From positions 867,501 through 931,500 of the forward strand of contig NZ_OY781925.1 in assembly GCF_963677305.1 (NCBI RefSeq): DNA of 64,000 nt, in the 5' to 3' direction. Below the pieces are notes generated by a model. It ran no database searches and was not told where the DNA came from. It worked only from the letters and a program-made list of their open reading frames with translations. Both the position numbers and the translations under genes were made by a program. Each line of letters opens with the position of its first letter. Positions within the stretch are counted from its first letter, which is position 1. Shown piece by piece: positions 43,805 to 51,052 of the stretch. This DNA comes from an uncultured Holophaga sp. GTDB lineage: Bacteria; Acidobacteriota; Holophagae; Holophagales; Holophagaceae.

Positions 43805-46488
43805 GGGGTGCCCTCCACGATCAGGTCCTGACCTGCGACCCAGTATTTCTTGGCGTCTATCCGAATGTGACGGACGGGGGGGTGTTCAATGGCCAGGCGG
43901 CGGATGTCAGCCTCCGAAAGGCTGAGCACGTAATCGCCTGGTGGGACATTGTTGAACTCGAAGTACCCGTCATAGGCACTTCGCTGCTGCAGGCGGACCT
44001 TGCGGGCGGCATTCGTGAGTTCTACCTCGACCCCGGGGAGCTCGGTCTTGTGTGTTCCCTTGTGATAGCGGAGGGTCCCGTCCACGGAGCCGAAGACGCC
44101 CACCGGGAAGTCGAGCTGGTAGACGGCCCCCGGCCTCGGGATGATTCTGTAGGACTTGACGGTGGCCAGAAGGGAGGGCTCTTCCAGTCCCGAGTCATCG
44201 AGACGGATGTCCAGTTCCTGGTTTTTCGCCAATCCGCTGATGAAGGTGATCCGGTGGTCCTTGATCTGGTTGTCCATGGTGTTGTTGGCGACTGTGATCT
44301 GGCCCCCTTCAATCAGGCGCTCGCCAGGGTCCCGACGCCCATTGCTGTTGGCGTCCAGGAAGGTCACCGCCGAGATGGCCCCCGCCGTGGCTGTGGAAGT
44401 GGCTTGGGTCATCCACCGGTGGCTGCGGGGCTCCCGGCCGAAGGAGGCCTGGAGTCGCAGCCGGATCCCGTAGCCCGTGTTCTGGCCGTATTGGAGCTCT
44501 GCGCCATAGCCGAAGGTACCCTGCTGCCGGCTGACCGATCCCAGCAGAGTGGTATCAGCCAGTTTCTGGCTGCCCCGGAGTTCTGACTGGAAGGAGACCC
44601 CCTTGAGGGTGGTGTAGTTGGCCAGACATCCCCAGCTCTGCAGGGTGGTGGCGCCGGCCTGCCGGTGGGCCGCCAGATTGGCCTGGAACTCGGTCTGGCG
44701 GTAGCGCGAGCTCCAGTACATTTCCAGGTCCCAGGCCGGCGACTGGGTGGAGGAGGCGAAGGTATAGGCCAGGCCTGGGGAGAACTGGGAATTGGAGAAG
44801 GTCAGCGTGGTCTTGGCATTGGCCGTCTCAGTGCTTGTCCCATCGGTATAGCGTTTCCCGTTGTAGGCGAAGGTCATGCTCGCGGGGATCCGGGCAAGCG
44901 TGGTGTTGGCATCGTACTGGGCCAGGGTCCGATTCCGCAGCAGCTGGGGGTTGGAGGTGTTGCCCATCTCCTCGATCACCTGAAAGCCCCGACGGTACTC
45001 CGATCTCTGGAGCTGGAAGCTGGAGTAGCTGAAGCCGGTGCGGAAGACGGCATTGGCTGCCAGACCCGGCTCGGCGCCATCAGTGACCTCACGGGAGGCA
45101 TTGCCCTGAAGGGAGAACCGATTGGTCAGCAGTCGTCCCCCGATTTCGTCGTAGCGATGGGCCAGACCGTCGGGAAGGTAGAGGTCGCTCACAGCACTGT
45201 GGAGGGCCAGGGTGCGGGAGAGTCCGTACTCCGCCTGAGCCATGAAGAGGGGGTGCTGGAACGACTCCCGCACGACGTTGAAGTCACTCTGGGAAGCGTC
45301 CAGGTCGGGCACCACGGGACGTGCACCCAGGATGCGGTAGTAGAAAGTGCCCGGGGGTGGCTGGTCCTCCTGGATGTCCATCCGGCTGCGCTCTTCCCGG
45401 ATCTCACCGAAGGGACCATGGAAGACCAAGCGGAACTCATTGGTCCCGAAGCGCAGCTGGATGTCCTTGAACTCGTACTGGCCGTCTCCCCGGGAGCGCT
45501 GGTAGCCGACAAGCCCAGAGTTCTGGTAGAGCTCCACGGACCACCCTTCCAGGAGCGGACCATGGAATGTCCGGGCCGCAAAGCGGCTGCGGTAGGCCAG
45601 GGGGAAATTGTCCAGAAGGACACCCCGTGCCTGGGGGAGGCTGCCCCCCAGCTCCAGGCTGGGGCTCACCAGAAGACTCCCCAGTTCCAGGTTCCGGGCG
45701 TGGAGCGGTCCCAGGAGGCTTGCCCTCGGGTCCTCCCGGAAGAGGGTGAAGGTGCTCTGGTGCATGGACGCGTTCTCATCCCGGACGATCGTGGCCTGGG
45801 CACTCATCCAGAAGAGATCACCGGCCAGAAGGGCCGTCCCTGAGGGACCCCCTTCCGAGTCCTTCTGTACGTGGCTGGCACTCATGGAGAGATCCACCAT
45901 CGGCATGCTGAGGAAGGCGTAAGGGACCCGGTGGATCGGGACGGCAAGGGGCTCCGTTCCCTGGGGGCCTCTGCCCGTCAGCAGGTGGTCACGCTGCCAC
46001 TGATCCTGGATCGGCAGGCGCTCTGTGGGGGTGATGACCACTTCCGAGGCCTTGGGGTCGATCTGGAATTTCAGGGGGAACCACTTTGCCAGGAGGGCAG
46101 GGTCGATGTAGAGCTCAGTGGTCCCCCTCCGCCACTGATCCTGTGGCAGAGGGCTCGTCTTCCGTCCGATCTGAACGTGGCCGCTCCGGGTGTCCAGGCG
46201 GAAGATCCGCTGCTCCTGGATGAAGAAACCCGAAGCGCCGGAAGCGTTCTGGTCCAGGCGGATCCCGAAGGACAGGAGCCTGCATAGTTCACCCAGGGGG
46301 AGGAAGATCCGGTTCCCTACGGGGAGGGCCTCCAGGCTGTCGGAGAGGGCGCGACTATCCGGGCCGGACTCCAGGCGAGGCTGGAGCAGGAGGGTGTCCT
46401 CAGCCAGGGGAGGGGTGGGAACCTGGATCGCCCAAGCGCAGAGTGGAGCCTGGAGAAGGGCCAGGTGGCGTAAGCCGATAGGCGACAT
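43801..46488 (-). CDS. Outer-membrane usher-like protein (CS1/alternate chaperone-usher type)
   Basis: 895 residues with a signal peptide near the N-terminus. Residues about 30-140 look like an usher N-terminal domain (VGNRIFLPLGELCRLLSFGI). A middle E-set-like insert holds SVELYQNSGLVGYQRSRGDG, followed by a long beta-barrel of alternating strands. The end has an SdrD-B-like segment (FLDANSNGRRDPGERL) and a carboxypeptidase-regulatory-like plug or C-terminal domain (SAYDGYFEFNNVPPGDYVLSL). This order matches CooC/TcfC ushers better than FimD. It lies six bases after the chaperone gene, with its RBS in that gene's stop codon. Confidence 0.7.
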   Translation of the reverse strand: MSPIGLRHLALLQAPLCAWAIQVPTPPLAEDTLLLQPRLESGPDSRALSDSLEALPVGNRIFLPLGELCRLLSFGIRLDQNASGASGFFIQEQRIFRLDTRSGHVQIGRKTSPLPQDQWRRGTTELYIDPALLAKWFPLKFQIDPKASEVVITPTERLPIQDQWQRDHLLTGRGPQGTEPLAVPIHRVPYAFLSMPMVDLSMSASHVQKDSEGGPSGTALLAGDLFWMSAQATIVRDENASMHQSTFTLFREDPRASLLGPLHARNLELGSLLVSPSLELGGSLPQARGVLLDNFPLAYRSRFAARTFHGPLLEGWSVELYQNSGLVGYQRSRGDGQYEFKDIQLRFGTNEFRLVFHGPFGEIREERSRMDIQEDQPPPGTFYYRILGARPVVPDLDASQSDFNVVRESFQHPLFMAQAEYGLSRTLALHSAVSDLYLPDGLAHRYDEIGGRLLTNRFSLQGNASREVTDGAEPGLAANAVFRTGFSYSSFQLQRSEYRRGFQVIEEMGNTSNPQLLRNRTLAQYDANTTLARIPASMTFAYNGKRYTDGTSTETANAKTTLTFSNSQFSPGLAYTFASSTQSPAWDLEMYWSSRYRQTEFQANLAAHRQAGATTLQSWGCLANYTTLKGVSFQSELRGSQKLADTTLLGSVSRQQGTFGYGAELQYGQNTGYGIRLRLQASFGREPRSHRWMTQATSTATAGAISAVTFLDANSNGRRDPGERLIEGGQITVANNTMDNQIKDHRITFISGLAKNQELDIRLDDSGLEEPSLLATVKSYRIIPRPGAVYQLDFPVGVFGSVDGTLRYHKGTHKTELPGVEVELTNAARKVRLQQRSAYDGYFEFNNVPPGDYVLSLSEADIRRLAIEHPPVRHIRIDAKKYWVAGQDLIVEGTP

Positions 46489-46494
46489 GGCGCC

Positions 46495-47340
46495 TCAGGG
46501 GAGCTTGAGGTAGGTGACCGAGGAGGGCTTTTCCTCCTGGGGTTCGGTCATGCGGTAGCTGACCTTCAGGCGGGTTCCCTGGAGATCCTGTGCCGACACG
46601 CCCTCGAGTCCCAGGTGAATCGTCCGGAATGGGGTGTTGTGGTAAATGGGGATGCCGGGTTCCTCCGCGAGGACCTTGCCGGGCTTGAGATGGCCTCCTG
46701 AATCCACCGAGACCTGGAAGACGCCGCGGACGCTCCGTTGTCCCGCCTGGACCATCTTCAGGGACAGGTCGAGGGGAGCTCCCTGCTGGGGTGGCTCCAG
46801 CCGGGCCTCCTGGAGGGTGACCTTGGCGGCCAGGGAGCCTTGGCGGACGATCACGGGGATGGAGATCCCCATGATGGTGGTCACGTCAAGAGAGACACTG
46901 TGCTGAGGGTTGTCATCGGGCAGGGCCGAGGGGGCATGGGTCGGGGGGATGGCCTCCATCAGCAGATGGGAGCGGTATTCACCATCCGGAAGGTTCTCGG
47001 GCTTTCGCACCTGCAGACGGACCGTCTGGATCTCACCGGGTTGCAGGGTTACCTGACGGGGACTGATTCGGATGAGATCGCTTGCCGTGATCTCGCCCGG
47101 TTGTTTGTCGTGGGGCTTGAGCTGTCCGTCAGGCCCCATCTCCATTTCGGTGAAGAGAATCCTGTAGGTGGCAGCCTGCTTGCCCGCGTTGCGGAGCATG
47201 ATTTCAGTGGCCCGGCTCCGGCCCTCCAGAGTGACCCGCACGGGAAGGACGGCCAGATCGCCATTGGCGGTGGATCCACTCTGAGCCTGGGCCGAGAGTG
47301 AAGCCAGCGGGAGGAGAAGCGCAAACAAGAGGCGCCGCAT
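46495..47340 (-). CDS. Periplasmic pilus chaperone (PapD-like fold)
   Basis: 281 residues with signal peptide (LLFALLLPLASLSAQAQ). The N-terminal Ig-like domain has LAVLPVRVTLEGRSRATEI, ISPRQVTLQPGEIQTVRLQV and LPDGEYRSHLLMEAIPP. The second domain follows near residue 155 (GISIPVIVRQGSLAAKVTL). This is the layout of fimbrial chaperones, which donate a strand to pilus subunits in the periplasm. It sits behind the major-subunit gene and an attenuator hairpin. Confidence 0.82.
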   Translation of the reverse strand: MRRLLFALLLPLASLSAQAQSGSTANGDLAVLPVRVTLEGRSRATEIMLRNAGKQAATYRILFTEMEMGPDGQLKPHDKQPGEITASDLIRISPRQVTLQPGEIQTVRLQVRKPENLPDGEYRSHLLMEAIPPTHAPSALPDDNPQHSVSLDVTTIMGISIPVIVRQGSLAAKVTLQEARLEPPQQGAPLDLSLKMVQAGQRSVRGVFQVSVDSGGHLKPGKVLAEEPGIPIYHNTPFRTIHLGLEGVSAQDLQGTRLKVSYRMTEPQEEKPSSVTYLKLP

Positions 47341-47351
47341 GGCGAACCTCC

Positions 47352-47395
47352 AAAAAGAGACCAGAGGTCTCCAGGGGGATCCTGGAGGCCTCTGG
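47352..47395 (-). terminator. Attenuator hairpin after the major pilin gene
   Basis: Arms 47361-47375 and 47381-47395 pair at 14 of 15 positions with a five-base loop, followed on the minus strand by TCTCTTTTT. It lies between the subunit stop and the chaperone RBS, so partial read-through should give much more pilin mRNA than chaperone or usher mRNA. Confidence 0.85.
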
Positions 47396-47412
47396 GTGGG
47401 GCTGCATGGGGT

Positions 47413-47928
47413 TTAGAGGTAGGCGACCGTGACAGAGATGCTGCCGGTCTGGCGTCCCCAAGCGCGATACTCGGCGGGGATGTTGACCGTGGCGCCGACG
47501 TGGAACTTCTCCTTCACGATGCTCTCGTGGTCGTGGTGGCCGTGGTGGCCGCCGCTGTAGTCGTTGGTGAAGGCGGTCGGGTCGAAGGCGAGGCCGCCCG
47601 TGAGGGTGCCGGTGGTCTGGATGCTGACGGGGAAGTCCTTGTCGCGGCGGAGTTCGAACTCGGCGGCAGAGGAACGGCCCCTGCCGGTCATGGCCTGGCA
47701 GTTGGTGTCGTAGCTGATCTGGCTATCGGTGCCCATGATGACCTTGGCAGGGGCATTCTCGTCGTTGATCAGCACGTTGCCGAACTCCATGGCCTGCTTG
47801 GCCCAGACGGCCACGGGGGAAACGACATGGATCTTGACTTCACCCGTCGAGGTGGCAGTGGCGCCATTGCCAGCGGCGAAGAGGCCAGTGGAGGCGACAG
47901 CGAGGGCGAGGGCTGCGAGCTTGCGCAT
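47413..47928 (-). CDS. DUF4402-like major pilus subunit
   Basis: 171 residues with signal peptide (MRKLAALALAVASTGLFAAG). The mature domain begins EVKIHVVSPVAVWAKQAMEF and keeps the DUF4402 landmarks EFGNVLINDENAPAKVIMG and the final GSISVTVAYL beta-strand. A His/Gly insert (YSGGHHGHHDHESI) is found around residue 128. One domain only, first gene of the operon, with the attenuator behind it: the expected major structural subunit. RBS and start are clear. Confidence 0.75.
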   Translation of the reverse strand: MRKLAALALAVASTGLFAAGNGATATSTGEVKIHVVSPVAVWAKQAMEFGNVLINDENAPAKVIMGTDSQISYDTNCQAMTGRGRSSAAEFELRRDKDFPVSIQTTGTLTGGLAFDPTAFTNDYSGGHHGHHDHESIVKEKFHVGATVNIPAEYRAWGRQTGSISVTVAYL

Positions 47929-48401
47929 GATGGTACTCCGGTTCTAGTGTCCTGGGCTGGGCCTGGGACAATGTTTGGGTTAGGCCCGGATTGGGCCTGG
48001 TGGTTGGGAGCTGCTGGGTGCCCTCCGGCTTCGAGGTCTTCCCGGGATGCCCGGAAGTCGGAAGAGCCATGGTCGGTTTCTGGTCACCTACCCGAGGATG
48101 GCTCGATCAGGGGTGAGACAAGGTTCACATCCCGCCGATGGTGGTTCAATGGTTTTTTAGGTAAATATTCTTTTACCGGTGCCGTTTTTTTGCATGCAAA
48201 AAGGGCTGTTCGGATGTATCGGGTTGTGTGGCAAGGCGTTGACACACATATCTGCGCGAGAAATACAAGGCATGCCTGGACGTGGGCGGAGTGGGTGAAA
48301 ATCCGCTCCGGAGGCCTGGATTCCCGGCCTCCCGACATGAGGGAAATGGAGGACGCACGCAGGGATGGGTGCTAAAATCCCTTTCGTCTCGGGTATGACT
48401 C
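47929..48401. promoter_or_regulatory. Divergent control region of the pilus operon and its regulator
   Basis: No gene is supported in this 473-base gap. It has several symmetric elements: GGTAAA/TTTACC (48160-48177), the 16-base palindrome TTTTTGCATGCAAAAA (48187-48202), TGTGTG/CACACA with a 12-base spacer (48225-48248) and a GGAGGCC/GGCCTCC hairpin (48310-48332). The first two are AT-rich, against the local trend. Confidence 0.5.
48239..48267 (+). promoter_or_regulatory. Sigma-70 promoter of the OmpR-type regulator (candidate)
   Basis: TTGACA (48239-48244), 17 bases, AATACA (48262-48267). The -35 overlaps one arm of an inverted repeat, suggesting control by a repressor or by the regulator itself. 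Confidence 0.5.
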
Positions 48402-49163
48402 ATGCATGTGGTCGCTTCGGCACTTGGTGCCACCAAAGCCAGTTCCCCTTCCGGCGGTCCGCAGCGCGTTGGGGTGTCGGATCCGGGGCGGCCCTCCCTG
48501 CTGGTGATCGAGGATGAGAGGGTGACTCTGGCGCTGCTGCGGCGGGTCCTGAGCCGGGCCGGTTTCATGGTGCTGGAGTCCACCACCGGCGAAAATGGGC
48601 TCTCCCTCTTCCTGGCCCATCGTCCCGCCCTGATCCTCCTGGACATCGGACTGCCCGGAATCGATGGGCTGGAGGTCCTGCGTCGCCTGCGCGAGCAGCA
48701 TGACGGAGTTCCGATCCTGCTGCTGACCTCCATGGACGGCAACCGGGACCGGGTGGTTGGCCTGGATGCGGGTGCCGACGATTACGTGGTCAAGCCCTTC
48801 GATCCCTGCGAGCTGGTGGCCCGGGTCCGGGCCCTCCTGCGCCGTGTCGTCTCCCAGCCCGCCGCCCGGGAGATGATGGTTTCCGGAGATCTGCGCCTGA
48901 GTGTGCTCACCCGCAAGTGCTCCAAGGGGGTGCGGGAGATCGATCTGACGCCCACCGAGGCGGTGCTGCTCTCCGTGCTCATGACCCATCCCGAGGAGGT
49001 GATGAGCCGGGAGAGCCTGATGGAGCACCTCTGGGGCCAGCAGTGCCATGTGACCGGCAAGAGTCTGGATGTCTATGTCCATCGGCTTCGGGAGAAGCTG
49101 ACGGATGAGGGTGGGGAGTCGCCGATCCGCACCGTCAGGGGCGTGGGCTACACCCTCCGCTGA
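48402..49163 (+). CDS. OmpR/PhoB-type response regulator (orphan)
   Basis: 253 residues. The receiver domain (about 32-145) has LLVIEDE, the acceptor Asp in LLDIGLPGIDG, LLTSMDG and VVKPF. The winged-helix output domain (about 160-253) has LTPTEAVLLSVL, SRESLMEHLW, SLDVYVHRLREKL and the final IRTVRGVGYTLR. No histidine kinase gene is adjacent. ATG 48402 lacks a strong RBS; a GTG at 48474 just before the receiver is an alternative. It faces the pilus operon across a shared control region. Confidence 0.92.
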   Translation: MHVVASALGATKASSPSGGPQRVGVSDPGRPSLLVIEDERVTLALLRRVLSRAGFMVLESTTGENGLSLFLAHRPALILLDIGLPGIDGLEVLRRLREQHDGVPILLLTSMDGNRDRVVGLDAGADDYVVKPFDPCELVARVRALLRRVVSQPAAREMMVSGDLRLSVLTRKCSKGVREIDLTPTEAVLLSVLMTHPEEVMSRESLMEHLWGQQCHVTGKSLDVYVHRLREKLTDEGGESPIRTVRGVGYTLR

Positions 49164-49166
49164 AGC

Positions 49167-49736
49167 CTACTCCTCCCGTCTCGGCAGAAGCAGGGCGCGC
49201 TGGACCCGCTCCAGCCCGCCCTGCAGCCGGACCAGCTTCCAGGCCAGGACCATGGCGTAGCCGAGCCAGACCCAAAGCAGGCGGGGATCGCAGGGGGTGC
49301 GGCGAAGGGGCTCGAAGCCGATGTCCATGCGGATGCCGTACATGAACCACACCACGATGCCGAAGCCGATGAGCAGGTGTCCCCAGCGGATCCAGTAGGG
49401 GCGCAGCCCGTCCTTGATCCGCCAGCGCAGCAGGAGCCAGCGGCTGAAGAGCTCGCTGCCCTGCTCGGCGAAGTGGAGCGCGATCATGCGGTCCACCAGG
49501 GGGGCATAGCGGTGCACCTTGAGTTCGGCCAATTCCTCGTCGGCATTGACGGCTCGCAGGAGGGCGCTGCGGATCTTCCCCGCGCACTCCTCCCAGGGGG
49601 CCTCTTCCCGGTGGAGGGCCAAGTGGAGCCTGACCAGTCCTACCCAGAGCAGCGCCTGGGCCAGGAGCACGCCCCAGAGGGCCATGCCGCGCCAGCCGAA
49701 GGCCTGGGAGACGAGCAGGAAGCGGGTCAGATCCAT
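49167..49736 (-). CDS. Hypothetical membrane protein
   Basis: 189 residues with three likely membrane helices: residues 14-38 (GMALWGVLLAQALLWVGL), about 118-138 (HLLIGFGIVVWFMYGI) and about 153-170 (LLWVWLGYAMVLAW). Between them is a soluble charged stretch with CAGKIRSALLRAVNADEELA. Many Arg and Trp residues lie at the borders. I recognise no family. It ends three bases from the convergent response-regulator stop. Confidence 0.6.
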   Translation of the reverse strand: MDLTRFLLVSQAFGWRGMALWGVLLAQALLWVGLVRLHLALHREEAPWEECAGKIRSALLRAVNADEELAELKVHRYAPLVDRMIALHFAEQGSELFSRWLLLRWRIKDGLRPYWIRWGHLLIGFGIVVWFMYGIRMDIGFEPLRRTPCDPRLLWVWLGYAMVLAWKLVRLQGGLERVQRALLLPRREE

Positions 49737-49760
49737 GGGACCAGTCTACTCCGGGGGAGC

Positions 49761-50555
49761 TCAGGGTTTCTGGAGCTTGCGGATCCAGGCCAGAAGATTG
49801 GGATCCTGATGTCCAGTGAGGCTCTGGGCGATGAGAAGGTCCTCCAGGGCGCCCTGAAGCTCCCCCCGTTTGACCTGGACGAGGGCGCGGTCCCGGTAGG
49901 ACATGGGGTCGCCGGGGTTCAGGAGCACCAGGTGGGTGGCGGCCCAGTACGCGTCATTCCACTGCTGACTGCGGAGGAATCGGACGTGGAGGTTCCGGGC
50001 CAGGCGGGAAAGGATGGCCCGGTGGGAGACGGGAGCCAGCATGGAGCTGTCGAAGGCCACCCGTCCCTCGGTGGCCAACTCCACCAAGCGGGCTGCCTCC
50101 TCCTCGCCCACAGCCCGGCAGCCGTTGAAGGGGTCGAAGTGGAGGGTCCCCACATCCAGGCGGAGTCCGGTGATGAAGTGGCCGGGAAGGGCAACCCCCA
50201 CGGCGTCCAGGCCCAGGCGCCTCGCCACATCGATCCATAGGATGGAGAGGGCGATGGGGAGGCCCTTCCGGGTTTCCATGACCTGGGGGAGGACGGCATT
50301 CTCGGGGCGGTCATAGGTCTCCCGGTCCCCCCTCAGGCCGATATCCGTGGACAGGTAGTGATTCAAGGCGTCGATGGCCTTATGCAGGCTCCAGGGCAGG
50401 GGCATGCGCCCGGCCAAGTCGAAGGCCCAGCCGGCAAGGATCTCCAGGGTGGGGGCGGGATCGGGTTCCGCCAGCATGGGGGCCACGGTCCAGATGGCCC
50501 CCTCTGCCAGTTGGCTGCACTCGGGGTCGGCCTGCAGGTACTCGTGCAGGGACAC
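49761..50555 (-). CDS. SirB1-family transglutaminase-like / TPR protein
   Basis: 264 residues. The transglutaminase-like part (about 60-170) shows ENAVLPQVMETRKGLPIALS, VGVALPGHFITGL and LHFDPFNGCRAVG. A C-terminal TPR-like region follows (WAATHLVLLNPGDPMSYRDR). Family members lack enzyme proof and are found near RNA-modification genes in other bacteria. The catalytic Cys of true transglutaminases is not evident. GTG 50555 starts two bases after the preceding gene's stop. Confidence 0.8.
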   Translation of the reverse strand: MSLHEYLQADPECSQLAEGAIWTVAPMLAEPDPAPTLEILAGWAFDLAGRMPLPWSLHKAIDALNHYLSTDIGLRGDRETYDRPENAVLPQVMETRKGLPIALSILWIDVARRLGLDAVGVALPGHFITGLRLDVGTLHFDPFNGCRAVGEEEAARLVELATEGRVAFDSSMLAPVSHRAILSRLARNLHVRFLRSQQWNDAYWAATHLVLLNPGDPMSYRDRALVQVKRGELQGALEDLLIAQSLTGHQDPNLLAWIRKLQKP

Positions 50556-50557
50556 GG

Positions 50558-51052
50558 TCAGCCTCGCCTGCGGAGCCAGGCCCGGAGGCCCAAGGTGACC
50601 AGGACGACGACGATGGCGCCGTAAGTCCAGCGGGTCCAGCTGTGCCGGGCCGACTCGAGCTTGGCCTTCTCGTCGGCCAGCCGTGCATTCTCCTCAATGG
50701 AGACCTTCCGCTGGGTCTCCCGGGCTTCCTGTACGGCCTCCCGGGCGGACTTCCGGCTCTCCTCCAGCTCTTTGAGGGCCGGATCCCGCTCCTCGTCGAT
50801 CCGGGTGAAGCGTCGAGCGCGGTGGGAAACGCCCAGCCTGGCAGCCGTGAGGCTGTCCTCCTCTTCACTGCTGCCGTTGTCCAGGTTGTCTGTCAGGTAC
50901 TGGACATCCTCCCGGAGTGCCACCAGTTCATGGTGCTGGCGATTGAGCATGGCTCCGTTCATCCAGGTGAGGGCACTGAGGAGGGCCAGCAGTGCGATCA
51001 CGCAGCCCATGAACCAGGTGGGCAGGCCCTTTCCGCTCTCTCCATTGCTCAC
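50558..51052 (-). CDS. Membrane protein with coiled coil, function unknown
   Basis: 164 residues. TM helices are at about 12-32 (FMGCVIALLALLSALTWM) and near 143-160 (YGAIVVVLVTLGLRAW). Between them is a long charged, heptad-like segment (LKELEESRKSAREAVQEARE) likely to form a coiled coil. The GTG start overlaps the phosphatase gene's stop (GTGA), so both are translated together. It may be a partner of the upstream SpoIIE phosphatase, inferred from coupling only. Confidence 0.6.
   Translation of the reverse strand: MSNGESGKGLPTWFMGCVIALLALLSALTWMNGAMLNRQHHELVALREDVQYLTDNLDNGSSEEEDSLTAARLGVSHRARRFTRIDEERDPALKELEESRKSAREAVQEARETQRKVSIEENARLADEKAKLESARHSWTRWTYGAIVVVLVTLGLRAWLRRRG

Noticed and set aside
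48187..48202. 16-base palindrome as a terminator
   Set aside because: It has no GC stem and lies upstream of, not after, both genes; more likely an operator.
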